Below are positions 8,439-17,825 of a DNA stretch of 64,000 bases, in pieces; the first letter of the stretch is position 1; every line of letters begins with the position of its first letter. The notes under the pieces are model-generated. The model did not search any database. It was not told where the DNA came from and saw only the letters and a list, made by a program, of their open reading frames with translations. The stretch comes from Propionibacteriaceae bacterium (lineage in GTDB: Bacteria > Actinomycetota > Actinomycetes > Propionibacteriales > Propionibacteriaceae). Both the position numbers and the translations under genes were made by a program. The stretch lies in the NCBI GenBank assembly GCA_009780915.1, contig WQZD01000001.1, positions 62,001-126,000 of the forward strand. Direction: 5' to 3'.

Positions 8439-9503
8439 ATGTCTCACACCGGTGACGGGTCGGGCGGGTATGGATATCCACCGTCGGGGGCCGGATACCC
8501 GCAACAGTCCGGATACCCGCAACAACCCACGTACCCACAGCCGCCCACCAGCCCTCAACCAGGGGTCGGGTACCCGCAGACAGGGCCCGGGTATCAACAG
8601 CCTGGGTATGGTTACCAGAGTCCTGGGTACGGGGAGCAGCCCGGCTACGGCGCCATGCCGGGGTACGGCCCCCAGCAGGGTGGCGGATACCAACAGGGTG
8701 GCGGATACCAACCGGGGTACGTCCCCCAGGGGGGACAGTCCTCGCAACAATCGTCCATCGCGGAGCGCTACCCGCAACTCGACCGGCTCCTGCACACCGA
8801 GGACGGGTTCACGTCCAGCGTCAAGCGCACAACGTGGGTGGCCCCCGTCGTCATGACCCTGGTGTTCCTCGCTCTGCTCTGTCTGTTCGCCAACGTCGCC
8901 ATGACGATGGACGCGCTCTCCGGGCACACCGTGACCTGGACCAGGTTCTGGCGCGTGTTCTTCGTCATCCGCACCACCTCGGGATCGGTCGACCCGTGGA
9001 TCGCCTTCATGGTGTACGCGCCGATCGTGGGGCTCGTAGCGCTGATCCTGGTCCTGATCGGTCGGGGGGTGACGAAGCGGTCGCGCACGGCCAGACTCTT
9101 CGAGCAGTTCACCCAGACCGGGTTCCTCGCACAGGCGATCCCCACGAACATCACCATCTCGATGAACTATGTGCGTTTCGTCGTGTGCGTCCTCGCCTCG
9201 CCTGCGGTCCCCGAGAGTTGGGTGGATGCGGCGGTCCAGAAGATCGTCTCGCAGGGCGGGTACGCCCCGAAGAGTCGTGAGGCGAGACGGTACAGCGGGT
9301 CGATCTTCAGAGCGGTCAACACTCGTGCGAGCAACGCCGCGGTGTCCGCGAGCAAGGCCGATCCGTCCATGCCTGCCGGCATCTTCCTGTGTGTCCAACC
9401 GGTGCGGTGGAAGGGGCCCAGGGTCTTCGTCGGTATTCCGAAGAGCAACGACCCTTCTAGGGTGAGGGTCTACAGGCTGAAGAAGTCTGTGACCGTCGCG
9501 TGA
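8439..9503 (+). CDS. Membrane protein with Gly/Tyr/Pro/Gln-rich cytoplasmic N-terminus
   Basis: I do not recognise a named family for this 354-residue protein. Residues 1-105 are a low-complexity GYPQQ/PGYG repeat region. Two membrane segments follow, near residues 132-155 and 190-212, then a soluble C-terminal domain (about 215-354). Such P/G/Y/Q-rich leaders occur on many actinobacterial envelope proteins. AAAGGGG six bases before the ATG supports the start. A TATCAT -10-like box lies about 45 bp upstream. The function is unknown; an envelope-associated role is the most that can be inferred. Confidence 0.8.
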   Translation: MSHTGDGSGGYGYPPSGAGYPQQSGYPQQPTYPQPPTSPQPGVGYPQTGPGYQQPGYGYQSPGYGEQPGYGAMPGYGPQQGGGYQQGGGYQPGYVPQGGQSSQQSSIAERYPQLDRLLHTEDGFTSSVKRTTWVAPVVMTLVFLALLCLFANVAMTMDALSGHTVTWTRFWRVFFVIRTTSGSVDPWIAFMVYAPIVGLVALILVLIGRGVTKRSRTARLFEQFTQTGFLAQAIPTNITISMNYVRFVVCVLASPAVPESWVDAAVQKIVSQGGYAPKSREARRYSGSIFRAVNTRASNAAVSASKADPSMPAGIFLCVQPVRWKGPRVFVGIPKSNDPSRVRVYRLKKSVTVA

Positions 9504-9587
9504 TCGGCGGGTGGAAAGGATCGAACGCCCGCGGTGAGCACCCCCCAGTTATGCTCACGACGGACGTTCGACACTATCGATCTTAAT

Positions 9588-9626
9588 CCGCATCGCGCCA
9601 CGGTCAGGCGCTGGTCAGCGATGCGG
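9588..9626. terminator. Possible shared hairpin between convergent genes
   Basis: CCGCATCGC and GCGATGCGG form a 9-bp perfect stem around a 21-nt loop. It lies between the convergent ends at 9503 and 9645. It has no T-tract, so it may be only a weak terminator. Confidence 0.35.
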
Positions 9627-9644
9627 ACATGTGGTGGTTTCCGG

Positions 9645-10799
9645 TCAGTACCAACCCTTGGATTGAAAGGACGACCAGGCGCTGCACGGGGTCCCGTAGC
9701 GACCGGTGATGTAGCCCAGCCCCCAGGTGATCTGCGTGGCGGGGTTGGTCTGCCAGTCGGCGCCGGCCGAGGCCATCTTAGAGCCGGGCAGGGCCTGCGG
9801 GATGCCGTACGCCCCCGAAGACTTGTTGTGGGCGCTCACGTTCCAGCCGGACTCGCGGTTCCACAGGTTGACCAGGCACTGGAACTGGCCGTCGTCCCAG
9901 CCGCGGGCGATCACCATGTCGTAGGCGATGGCTTGGGCTGAGCCCGGGGTGACGCTCACCGGGGCGACGCTGGGCTTGCTGCCGGTCTTCTGGACCTGGG
10001 TGACAGGCTCCACGCTGACTTCCTCGGAGTGGACGTCCTCGGAGATGATGGCCCCGTCGTGCAGGGTCTGGACCACGGTCTGCGACATGACTCCGTTGAC
10101 ACCCTTGGTCACGATGGTGACCTGGCCCTTGGGGGCGTTGGGGTCGGCCGAGTTGTCGGTCTGGAACGGGATCGCGGTGTCACGGGTGATCATCTGGGTC
10201 TGGACGCGGACCACCGAGATGGCGAGCCCATCGGTGAGGCGGGCGTCCAAGTCAGGTGTGATGATGTCGTTGTCGCCCCACGTGAGGCCGAGTTCGGTGA
10301 GTGTGTCGCGTACGGTCCCGAAGGAGTGGATCTCCTGGGTCTGCCCATCGGCGGTGACAGTGACGTTGTGGGCAGTCTTCACGTTCAGCGTCATGCCCGC
10401 TCGAGGCACGGCGGTGTCGGTGGGCGCGGACAGCTTCAGGGCCGAGTCCGACAGGCCGAGGGAGGAGACGATCCCGCCCACGGTGGTGGAGTAGGTCCAG
10501 TAGATTCCGTGCTGCCCGTCAAGGGTCAGATCGATCGGACGCGCGTACTCCACCGTGATCACCATGTCATTGGTGACCAGCGTGGTGAGCTCCGGGGAGA
10601 CCCGGTCGCGCGAGTTGAGCTCGACTTTGTTGGAGGCTAGGACTTCCGAGACCGAGCCATATACGACATTCAGGGTCGTCGTCTGTCCGTCGACGTTCAG
10701 TGTGACGTCGCGCCCGAAAGCGAGGTTGAGACCGATCCCTGACAGGTTGAGAGCCAAGACGCCAGCGATCGACCAGACGATCGTTTTTAGTACGGACAC
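9645..10799 (-). CDS. RpfB-like cell-wall protein: DUF348 repeats, G5 domain, transglycosylase-like domain
   Basis: An exported peptidoglycan-active protein of 384 residues. A hydrophobic signal/anchor (about residues 4-25) is followed by three ubiquitin-like DUF348 modules (about 30-190). A G5 adhesion domain comes next (about 195-265). The C-terminal lysozyme-like domain has NRESGW near residue 317, whose Glu is the probable catalytic acid, and GAYGIPQAL. The order matches resuscitation-promoting factor B, but the last domain looks more like the SLT-type variant than the canonical Rpf domain. The GTG start has GAGGAG six bases ahead. It stands alone on the minus strand. The 340-bp upstream region showed no riboswitch I could support. 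Confidence 0.9.
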   Translation of the reverse strand: MSVLKTIVWSIAGVLALNLSGIGLNLAFGRDVTLNVDGQTTTLNVVYGSVSEVLASNKVELNSRDRVSPELTTLVTNDMVITVEYARPIDLTLDGQHGIYWTYSTTVGGIVSSLGLSDSALKLSAPTDTAVPRAGMTLNVKTAHNVTVTADGQTQEIHSFGTVRDTLTELGLTWGDNDIITPDLDARLTDGLAISVVRVQTQMITRDTAIPFQTDNSADPNAPKGQVTIVTKGVNGVMSQTVVQTLHDGAIISEDVHSEEVSVEPVTQVQKTGSKPSVAPVSVTPGSAQAIAYDMVIARGWDDGQFQCLVNLWNRESGWNVSAHNKSSGAYGIPQALPGSKMASAGADWQTNPATQITWGLGYITGRYGTPCSAWSSFQSKGWY

Positions 10800-11142
10800 G
10801 CACTACTCCTCAGGTGTTCTTTAGGGTGTTTCCCTTACGAGTGGGTTGTTTCCCATGACCGACATCGATATTACTCGCCACCTTGCGAAAAACCAAGAGA
10901 ATCCTGAGAATCCCTAAGGTTTGGAGGAGGTTTCAGCCCAGCTGAGCGGGTGTGTAACCCGTAGACATCCTGAATTCCCGACATCTCGATGACAGCGTCG
11001 AGATGGGCGCCTCACCGAGCTCACTCGCCGATGATGGCAGGAGTGGACATCTGTGAGTGGAATATTCCATTGGGTATTCCACACGCTCGTTGGCGGGTCC
11101 TCTTGCCGCGCCGGTGGGCGTGGACGGTACGGCCAGCCGTCC
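10800..11142. other. Gene-free 343-bp region upstream of the RpfB-like gene
   Basis: It holds the promoter and leader of the RpfB-like gene (minus strand) and the end of the copZ transcript. I searched for a c-di-AMP riboswitch, which often precedes such genes, and did not find its conserved core. A perfect 8-bp inverted repeat, GTGGAATA...TATTCCAC at 11057-11082, has no T-tract. Confidence 0.5.
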
Positions 11143-11349
11143 TCAGACCAGGGCCACCGTGTAGTCGCCAGCCTCGGCGACGGCCTCCTGGATCACGGCG
11201 AAGTCGATGTCCGTGGCCGACGTCACCGTCATGCGCCCGTCCAGGACGACGTCGACCTTCTCCACGCCGGGCACGCCGGAGACCTCTTCCTTCACGTGGG
11301 CGACACAGTGGCCGCAGGTCATTCCGGTGATGCGGTACGTGGTTTCCAT
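11143..11349 (-). CDS. copZ: Heavy-metal-associated domain copper chaperone (CopZ-like)
   Basis: A 68-residue single HMA-domain protein that would bind Cu(I) and pass it to a P-type ATPase or repressor in the cytoplasm. The metal-binding loop MTCGHCVAHV (MxCxxC) is at residues 9-18. The rest follows the beta-alpha-beta-beta-alpha-beta pattern, including VPGVEKVDVVLDGRMTV. The ATG at 11349 has GGGAG six bases upstream; the frame remains open further upstream but without HMA homology. No copper ATPase or CsoR repressor is present in the window, so it is an orphan copy here. Confidence 0.93.
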   Translation of the reverse strand: METTYRITGMTCGHCVAHVKEEVSGVPGVEKVDVVLDGRMTVTSATDIDFAVIQEAVAEAGDYTVALV

Positions 11350-11465
11350 GGCAACTCCCTTGCTTCGTCTGGGCTCCATGCTACCCCGCCGCGCCACGTC
11401 GTGACTGCGGGCAGGGGACGTCGGGCGCCCGCGTACGCCCCGCCCGAGACCCGCGTGAGCGTGGC

Positions 11466-11753
11466 TGTGGATAACTTGTGGATAAATCCACATCCGTGTG
11501 TGCATGGGCGTATGCAAGCGGGGCGTACCGCTGAGTGGGACCCTCAAGAATCAACACATCATATGTTCAAGCTAGATAGTGCAATTAGGCGTGAGTTTTC
11601 CAAAAATCTTGCGATCGGCAGCATTTAGCCGAGTGGTACGGCGTGTCTGTCGTGTCGTCCCCAACCTATGCACAAGTTGTCCACAACCCCCTGTGGACAA
11701 CTTCGCGCGTGGAGGCGATTTCATCCACATGTCAGGGGCCCCAGGGTGTGGAT
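11466..11753. other. DnaA-box cluster with AT-rich segment (origin-like region)
   Basis: The 609-bp gap between copZ and dnaB holds four perfect DnaA boxes. TTATCCACA complements lie at 11466-11474 and 11477-11485, a TTGTCCACA at 11677-11685 and its complement at 11692-11700. Weaker matches are at 11719-11727 (one mismatch) and 11745-11753 (two mismatches). Between the two pairs lies a conspicuously AT-rich stretch (about 11548-11632) with no gene. Such a layout is seen at oriC and at DnaA-titrating or DnaA-regulated sites. dnaA, dnaN, rpmH and gyrB are not in the window, so it is not the canonical dnaA-dnaN origin. It could be an accessory site or control dnaB. Confidence 0.6.
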
Positions 11754-11958
11754 CGTGGGTTAGGAATCGCGCTCGATGGGCGGTAGGTTGTGCTCCCAGG
11801 AGCTTGGTGCGCCCGGATGAAAAAAATGTCCGAGGCGTCACCTAGAGTGAAGGATGAGCCGCCAGGCTTAACATAACTGGGGGATATCCGCCTCCGCGAT
11901 GGTGGTGGGTCATTCCTGATTGCCTTGGGTCAAAGGCAGCGTAGAGGAGGATTGTTCT

Positions 11959-13344
11959 GTGACAGTCGCACAGGAGTTGTCGTACGCCCGCGAGGAGCAG
12001 GCGGTGGATCGTGTCCCACCGCAAGATGTTCCCGCTGAGCAGTGCGTCCTGGGCGCCATGTTGATGAGCAAGGACGCCATCGCCAACGTCATGGCGATCG
12101 TCAAGGGTGTCGATTTTTATAAGCCGGCCCACGAGCTGATCTTCGACACTATTTTGGACCTGTTCAGCCAGGGCGAGCCGGCCGACGCCATCACGGTGGC
12201 CGCGGAACTGACGAAGAGGGGCGAGATCGCCCGAGTCGGCGGCCACGTCTATATGCACGACCTCCTCTCCTCCGTCTCGATCGCGGCCAATGCTGGGTAT
12301 TACGCCGAGATCGTGAGGGAGAAGGCGATCCTCCGCCGCCTGGTCGACGCGTCCATCCGCATCGCGCAGATGGGGTACGCCGGGCAGGGCGACGTGGACG
12401 AGATCGTCGACGCGGCCCAACAGACCATCTACGAGGTCTCCGACGGCGCCTCCGGCGAAGACTACCGACGGGTGTCCGAGTTGCTCCAGATCACCTGGGA
12501 CGAGATGGACGCCCTGGCCTCCCATGGAGGTCGGTTCTCGGGCGTGCCCACGGGCTTCTCCGAGTTGGACGGCCTGACCAATGGCCTGCACTCCGGCCAG
12601 ATGATCATCGTGGCCGCGCGTCCGGCCATGGGCAAATCCACCCTGGCCCTGGACTTCGCCCGCAGCGCCGCCATCCACAACCGCATGACCACCGCCATCT
12701 TCTCCCTGGAGATGAGCGCCTCCGAGATCATGATGAGGCTGCTCTCGGCGGAGGCGTCTGTCCCCTTGGAGAACATCCGCACGGGCCGGCTGGACGACTA
12801 CTGGGAGAACCTCAGCCAGGTCACCGCCCAGTTGAGCGCGGCGCCGCTGTTCATCGACGACTCGCCCAACCTGACCATGATGGAGATCCGGGCGAAGGCG
12901 CGTCGGCTCAAGCAGCATCACGACCTGAAACTCGTGGTGATCGACTACATCCAGTTGATGAGCTCCGGCCGCAAGGTGGAGTCGCGTCAGTTGGAGGTCT
13001 CGGAGTTCTCCCGTCAGATCAAGCTGATGGCCAAGGAACTCGACATCCCGGTCATCGCGTTGTCGCAGTTGAACCGTGGAACAGAAGCTCGCGCGGACAA
13101 GAAACCCATGATTTCTGACCTGCGTGAATCGGGTTCGCTGGAGCAGGATGCCGACGTCGTCATCCTGCTCCACCGGGCTGACGTCTACAACAAGGAAGAC
13201 CATCCCGGCGAGGCGGATCTGATCGTCGCCAAACACCGTAACGGTCGGACGGACACCCTGCGCGTCATCTTCCAGGGCCGGATGTCCCGGTTCGTCGACG
13301 ATCCCGACTCCGGCTTCCGGGCCCCAGCGGAGGACGACTACTAG
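11959..13344 (+). CDS. dnaB: Replicative DNA helicase DnaB
   Basis: The hexameric 5-prime to 3-prime helicase that leads the replication fork. The N-terminal domain (PPQDVPAEQCVLGAML near residue 20) is followed by the RecA-like core. The core has Walker A AARPAMGKSTLALD, Walker B LVVIDYIQLM and the SQLNRGTEARADKKP helicase motif. At 461 residues it is a normal intein-free DnaB. The GTG at 11959 is chosen because GAGGAGG lies eight bases before it; an in-frame TTG upstream lacks this. Its stop overlaps the stop of the convergent hydrolase gene by three bases. In many Actinobacteria dnaB follows rplI; here it is 15 kb away from it. Confidence 0.97.
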   Translation: MTVAQELSYAREEQAVDRVPPQDVPAEQCVLGAMLMSKDAIANVMAIVKGVDFYKPAHELIFDTILDLFSQGEPADAITVAAELTKRGEIARVGGHVYMHDLLSSVSIAANAGYYAEIVREKAILRRLVDASIRIAQMGYAGQGDVDEIVDAAQQTIYEVSDGASGEDYRRVSELLQITWDEMDALASHGGRFSGVPTGFSELDGLTNGLHSGQMIIVAARPAMGKSTLALDFARSAAIHNRMTTAIFSLEMSASEIMMRLLSAEASVPLENIRTGRLDDYWENLSQVTAQLSAAPLFIDDSPNLTMMEIRAKARRLKQHHDLKLVVIDYIQLMSSGRKVESRQLEVSEFSRQIKLMAKELDIPVIALSQLNRGTEARADKKPMISDLRESGSLEQDADVVILLHRADVYNKEDHPGEADLIVAKHRNGRTDTLRVIFQGRMSRFVDDPDSGFRAPAEDDY

Positions 13345-14279
13345 GAGTCGCGCGCGACGCACTCCGCCAGGACACGGGCATAGGCGTCCACGGCCGCCAG
13401 GGCGTGCCACCATTGATGGCCGAGTCCCGTCACCTGGCAGGTGGTTCCCTCGACGCCGCGAGTGGTGAGCAGGGCGTCGAGGTCCTGGAAGGGCTCCTCG
13501 GGGCACAGGCTGGATTGGCAGCCGCGGACCAGGTGGGTCTCGGGCAGGTCGAGGCTCTCCATCCGCGCACGGGTGTCGTCGCAGGCCAGCATCGTGATCA
13601 GGCCCAGGAAGTCGGCGGGGGAGAAGTGGACCTTGGGGTCTTTCAGCTCGCGCACGACCGCCTGGCGCACCCACGAACTGGGGTAGTTGCGCGGGACGGT
13701 CTTCACGGCGCGGAGCAGATCGGCGCCGTTGTGCATGGTCAGGCGCGGCAGGGTGCGCGACGTGATCGACACGGGCTCGACCAGGATCAGACGGTCGACA
13801 TGGTACGTGGCTCGGATCGCCGGAAGGGCCGCCACGGCCAGGGAGCACCCCGTGGAGTACCCGAGCACGTCCACCCGGCCGGTCGGGCTCACACCCGCCT
13901 CGTCGATGGCGGCCAGCAGGCATGACAAGGTCGAACACGCCCACGAGGTGGGGTCCTGGTCGAGCAGGTCCCGGCGTACCCTCGACGGGAGCTGCCGGCC
14001 GAAGGTCGTGAAGCCCGGCAGTTCGCACATGACGACGACGGTGCGCGTGAGCGACGCCCACAAGGCGCACCGCGCCGCTTCCCAGGGGCCCATGGCGGTG
14101 TTGAAGCCGACGAAGTGCAGGGTCAATCCCTGCGGGTCCTCGGGGGCGCCGATCAGGGCGTGCACCGGGTCAGCGCCCCGAGGGGCGACGACGACGCGGG
14201 AGACACGGCCATGAGGTTGCGCAACCACCGGATAGGCCGGCAGGCTGATCGTCACCTGCGGCCGCGATGATATCTCCAT
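13341..14279 (-). CDS. Alpha/beta-hydrolase fold protein
   Basis: A 312-residue probable cytoplasmic hydrolase. The nucleophile elbow GYSTGCSLAVAALP (GxSxG, about residue 145) places the catalytic Ser. A late His in GLGHQWWHALAAVDAY near the C-terminus fits the catalytic His, and the acid is uncertain. No signal peptide is seen. The substrate cannot be predicted. The ATG at 14279 is preferred over a TTG two codons upstream. It is tail-to-tail with dnaB with overlapping stop codons, and divergent from pepN. Confidence 0.75.
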   Translation of the reverse strand: MEISSRPQVTISLPAYPVVAQPHGRVSRVVVAPRGADPVHALIGAPEDPQGLTLHFVGFNTAMGPWEAARCALWASLTRTVVVMCELPGFTTFGRQLPSRVRRDLLDQDPTSWACSTLSCLLAAIDEAGVSPTGRVDVLGYSTGCSLAVAALPAIRATYHVDRLILVEPVSITSRTLPRLTMHNGADLLRAVKTVPRNYPSSWVRQAVVRELKDPKVHFSPADFLGLITMLACDDTRARMESLDLPETHLVRGCQSSLCPEEPFQDLDALLTTRGVEGTTCQVTGLGHQWWHALAAVDAYARVLAECVARDS

Positions 14280-14405
14280 GAGCAACAGTCTAGTACGGCC
14301 CCCGGACGAGCTCGGCGCACCCCGGCAGGGGGTATGGGAGGGGAGAAACCTGCAAGAATAGACCTGAGCCGCACATGAGCGGCATCACGTCGGAAGGAAG
14401 AGCAC

Positions 14406-17033
14406 ATGCCAGGATACAATCTCACTCGCGCGGAAGCCGAAGAACGGGCCGGACTCATACGCGTCCATGGGTACGACGTCACCCTCGACCTGACCTCGAC
14501 GGAAGAGACCTTCCCCTCGACGGCAGTCATCCGCTTCTCATGCTCCCAGCCCGGAGCGCAGACCTTCCTCGACCTGATCGCCCCGAGGGTGCGCCGGGTG
14601 GAGCTGAATGGGGTGGCCCTCGACCCGACGGCCGTCTTCCAGGACTCGCGCATCCAGCTGAGCGGGCTGCAGGCCGAGAACACGGTCGTGGTCGAAGCGG
14701 ACGCGGCGTACTCCCACACAGGGGAGGGCCTGCACCGTTTCACCGATCCGGTGGACGGCCAGACGTACATGTACTCCCAGTGCGAGGTGGCCGACGCGCG
14801 CCGGATCTTCGCCAACTTCGAGCAGCCGGACCTCAAATCGCGGTTCACGTTCCACATCGAAGCCCCCGCTGACTGGACGATCATCTCCAACCAGCCCACT
14901 CCCCACCCGGTCGCGCTGAGCGACGAGGGCGCGACGGGCACGGCGCGCTGGGACTTCGGGCAGACCCCGATCATGTCCACGTACCTCGTCGCCGTGATCG
15001 CCGGGCCGTACCAGCGCTGGATCGACCAGTACATCTCCACCGACGGCCGCGTGGTTCCCCTGGGCGCCTTCGTGCGCCAGTCGATGGCCCAGTACCTCGA
15101 CGACGCCGAGATCTTCGACATCACCAAGCGCGGATTCGAGTTCTTCGAGAACGCCTTCGGCGTGCCGTACCCCTACGACAAGTACGACCAGGCGTTCGTC
15201 CCCCAGTACAACGCGGGCGCCATGGAGAACGTCGGCGCGGTCACGCTGACCGAGGAGAGGTACGTGTTCCGCTCCAAGCCGGTCCAGGCCCAGGTCGACG
15301 CGCGCGCCAACACCATCCTGCACGAGCAGGCCCACATGTGGTTCGGCGACCTGGTGACCATGAAGTGGTGGAACGACCTGTGGCTCAACGAGTCCTTCGC
15401 GGAGTTCATGAGCCACCTCGCGGCCGTCTCGAACACCCGCTGGACGGGGGCGTGGACGGACTTCCTCGCGTCCCGCAAGCTCGTCGGCTATCAGCAGGAT
15501 CAGTTGCCCACCACGCACCCCATCGTCGCCGAGATCCGCGACCTGGCCGACGTCGAGGTCAACTTCGACATGATCACGTACGCCAAGGGCGCCTCCGTGC
15601 TCAAGCAACTGGTCGCATGGGTCGGCCAGGAGAACTTCCTCAAGGGCGTGCACAACTACCTGGTCAAGTACGCGTGGGGCAACGCGACCCTGCACGATTT
15701 CCTGACCGAGGTCGAGGCCACCTCGGGGCGCGACCTGAGCGAATGGTCGAAGGTCTGGCTCGAAGAACCGGGCGTGACCGTGCTGCGGCCCATCACCACC
15801 GAACTGCGGGAGGGGGTGTACGCGCAGGTGTCGATCGCCCAAGAGGTCGCGCCCGTCTACTCGCGCTTCGACACGATCCCTCACCGCGACCTGCCCGAGA
15901 TCGTCGTGGAGCCGACCCTGCGTCCCCACCACATCTCGATCGCCGGGTACAGCTTCGCCGACGGCGGGCTGACCAAGGCGTGGGAGGTGGCCGCCGACAT
16001 CGACGGGGCTCTGACCGAGGTTCCCCAGTTGGCGGGCAAGGTCATCCCCGACCTGCTGATCATCAACGACTCCGACCTGGCGTACGCGAAGCTGCGCCTG
16101 GACGACGCCGGGCGCGAGGCGCTGCCCAAGGTGCTCTTCCATATCCAGGACCCCCTGACGAGGGCTCTGGTGTGGGGCTCGCTGTGGGACAGCCTGCGCG
16201 ACGGCGAGATCACGGCTCGCACGTACATCGACACCATTCTGGGCGCCATCTCCCGCGAGACCTCGTCGACGACGATCCAGTCCTTGTTGGCTCGATTGCG
16301 CCAGACGTTGATGCTGTACGTGGCCGAGGAGTTCCGGACTGAGACCCAGGACGACGCCGCCGCGAAGCTCATCGCCCTGGCTATGCGCGCCGACCCCGGC
16401 TCGGACCAGCAGTTGCAGTTCTTCAAGGCGTTCGCGGCGGTGGCCTGCAACCCGACGCAGTTGTCCTTCGTGGCCGAGGTCCTCGACGGGGTCTCCGAAG
16501 TGCCGGGCCTGGTCATCGACACCGACCTGCGCTGGGAACTGCTGACCGACCTGGTCGCCACCGGGCAGCGCGGCGAGTCCGACATCGAGACCGAACTGGC
16601 GTCGGACGACACGATGGCCGGCGCGGAGAAGGCGGCGGGGGCCCGTGCGGCCATCCCGACCCTGGACGCCAAGCGTCGCGCCTGGCAGGTCGGCGTCCTG
16701 GACGACTCGGTGCCCAACGCCACCCAGCGCAATGTGCTCGCCGCGTTCACGCGCGTGGCCGATCCGGCCATGCTGCGCGAGTTCGCCATCGAGTACTTCG
16801 CCGTCATCGAACAGGTCTGGAACTCCCGTACCCGCGAGATGGCCCAGAACGTGGTCCAGTTGCTGTTCCCAGTGCGCTCGGTCAACGATCCTGGCATCGA
16901 CATCCTTCAGATGACCGATCAGTGGCTCGACCGCCTGGGCGCGCGCATGCCCGCCCTGCGCCGTCTCGTCCTGGCCGCCCGCGAAGAAGTGATCTGCGCG
17001 AAACTTGCGCAGAAAGCCGACGCGAGCGCCTGA
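14406..17033 (+). CDS. pepN: Aminopeptidase N, M1 family
   Basis: An 875-residue zinc metallopeptidase that removes N-terminal residues from peptides in the cytoplasm. The exopeptidase motif GAMENVGAVTLTEE is near residue 275. The zinc site HEQAHMWFGD (HExxH) is near residue 309, with the downstream Glu in NESFAEF near residue 331. The length and the long helical C-terminal half fit the actinobacterial M1 family. GGAAG precedes the ATG by seven bases. It is a single-gene unit, ending before a large hairpin. Confidence 0.97.
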   Translation: MPGYNLTRAEAEERAGLIRVHGYDVTLDLTSTEETFPSTAVIRFSCSQPGAQTFLDLIAPRVRRVELNGVALDPTAVFQDSRIQLSGLQAENTVVVEADAAYSHTGEGLHRFTDPVDGQTYMYSQCEVADARRIFANFEQPDLKSRFTFHIEAPADWTIISNQPTPHPVALSDEGATGTARWDFGQTPIMSTYLVAVIAGPYQRWIDQYISTDGRVVPLGAFVRQSMAQYLDDAEIFDITKRGFEFFENAFGVPYPYDKYDQAFVPQYNAGAMENVGAVTLTEERYVFRSKPVQAQVDARANTILHEQAHMWFGDLVTMKWWNDLWLNESFAEFMSHLAAVSNTRWTGAWTDFLASRKLVGYQQDQLPTTHPIVAEIRDLADVEVNFDMITYAKGASVLKQLVAWVGQENFLKGVHNYLVKYAWGNATLHDFLTEVEATSGRDLSEWSKVWLEEPGVTVLRPITTELREGVYAQVSIAQEVAPVYSRFDTIPHRDLPEIVVEPTLRPHHISIAGYSFADGGLTKAWEVAADIDGALTEVPQLAGKVIPDLLIINDSDLAYAKLRLDDAGREALPKVLFHIQDPLTRALVWGSLWDSLRDGEITARTYIDTILGAISRETSSTTIQSLLARLRQTLMLYVAEEFRTETQDDAAAKLIALAMRADPGSDQQLQFFKAFAAVACNPTQLSFVAEVLDGVSEVPGLVIDTDLRWELLTDLVATGQRGESDIETELASDDTMAGAEKAAGARAAIPTLDAKRRAWQVGVLDDSVPNATQRNVLAAFTRVADPAMLREFAIEYFAVIEQVWNSRTREMAQNVVQLLFPVRSVNDPGIDILQMTDQWLDRLGARMPALRRLVLAAREEVICAKLAQKADASA

Positions 17034-17049
17034 TCTGACCTCTCACTTT

Positions 17050-17096
17050 CCCGTGGCGGGATTCCCGGTGGTTGGCATCGGGAATCCCGCCACGGG
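17050..17096. terminator. Large hairpin after pepN
   Basis: A perfect 17-bp inverted repeat (CCCGTGGCGGGATTCCC and its complement) encloses a 13-nt loop, between pepN and the convergent small gene. No T-tract is present on either strand, but stability and position favour a bidirectional terminator. Confidence 0.65.
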
Positions 17097-17129
17097 CGAT
17101 AGGCGGATTCGCGGATCGAGGATGGCAGT

Positions 17130-17480
17130 CTATGTGTGTGACTCGGTCGGGTCGAAGGTGGGGAGGTACCACATGGTGACCCCTGGCACAGTCGAGTCCA
17201 TGTGTCGTAGTAGTCCGGTGCCTTTCCTCCCCAGATGCGTGAACTCACTCGATTCAGCCTCGAGACGTTCCCCCAGGACGAGAAAAGTGAGAAGCAATGC
17301 CTGAATGGAGTCCACGCCGTATGTCTTTTGTGAGACGATAGCCAGGCCGGATTCGTCAACCAGGTGCCAGGAGCACGCGAAGTCACCCGTGTCATCCTGC
17401 TCTGGCTTCTCGACTAGAAGGTGGTAGGTCTGACCAGACTGTTCCAGGAGACGGCTGGCAACTACATTAAATGTGTCCAT
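17130..17480 (-). CDS. Small uncharacterised protein (resembles DUF6968-type proteins)
   Basis: 116 residues, soluble, with no signal peptide or membrane segment. The central pattern YGVDSIQALLLTFLVLGERLE recalls short actinobacterial and proteobacterial proteins grouped as DUF6968, recognised from memory only. No catalytic motif is visible. The Shine-Dalgarno is weak (AGGAT). Local base composition is less GC-rich than pepN or the ABC genes around it, which suggests later acquisition. The function is unknown. Confidence 0.6.
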   Translation of the reverse strand: MDTFNVVASRLLEQSGQTYHLLVEKPEQDDTGDFACSWHLVDESGLAIVSQKTYGVDSIQALLLTFLVLGERLEAESSEFTHLGRKGTGLLRHMDSTVPGVTMWYLPTFDPTESHT

Positions 17481-17825
17481 AGTTAAATCCTAATGCTCAC
17501 GAGTATGAGATGGGTCTACTTTCCGACAACTTTCCCACCTGTCGGAAAAGTGACTGAATTGGCACTTGCTGTCGCCAGACATTCGGCATAGGTGACAGCA
17601 GCACGGGCATAGCAAATCGCCCGTTCGAATGCGTTATTCGGGTGCGCGTGTTGGCATGAGGAAATGTTTTGAGCATAGTATGCATCACACTGGCTTCTTG
17701 TTACTAGCGGGATTGCGCCGGAATGCTCTGATGTGACATCTCCATGAAACCTCGTTCTGGCGGAGGAGGGAAGACCACACCATCGGAGGGGGGCTCCGAT
17801 CAGGCGTGTTCCCTAGGCTGGGTCC
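17481..17825. other. Gene-free 345-bp region with an inverted repeat
   Basis: It separates the small minus-strand gene from the ABC transporter. A 9-bp perfect inverted repeat, TTTCCGACA...TGTCGGAAA (17520-17548, 11-nt spacer), lies near the small gene promoter and could be an operator. I see no coding potential in it. Confidence 0.4.

Noticed and set aside
10800-10990. A c-di-AMP (ydaO-type) riboswitch before the RpfB-like gene
   Set aside because: Expected from known actinobacterial examples, but the conserved core and pairing elements could not be found on the minus strand.
11959-13344. An intein in DnaB
   Set aside because: The protein is 461 residues and its Walker and helicase motifs are contiguous, so no intein is inserted.
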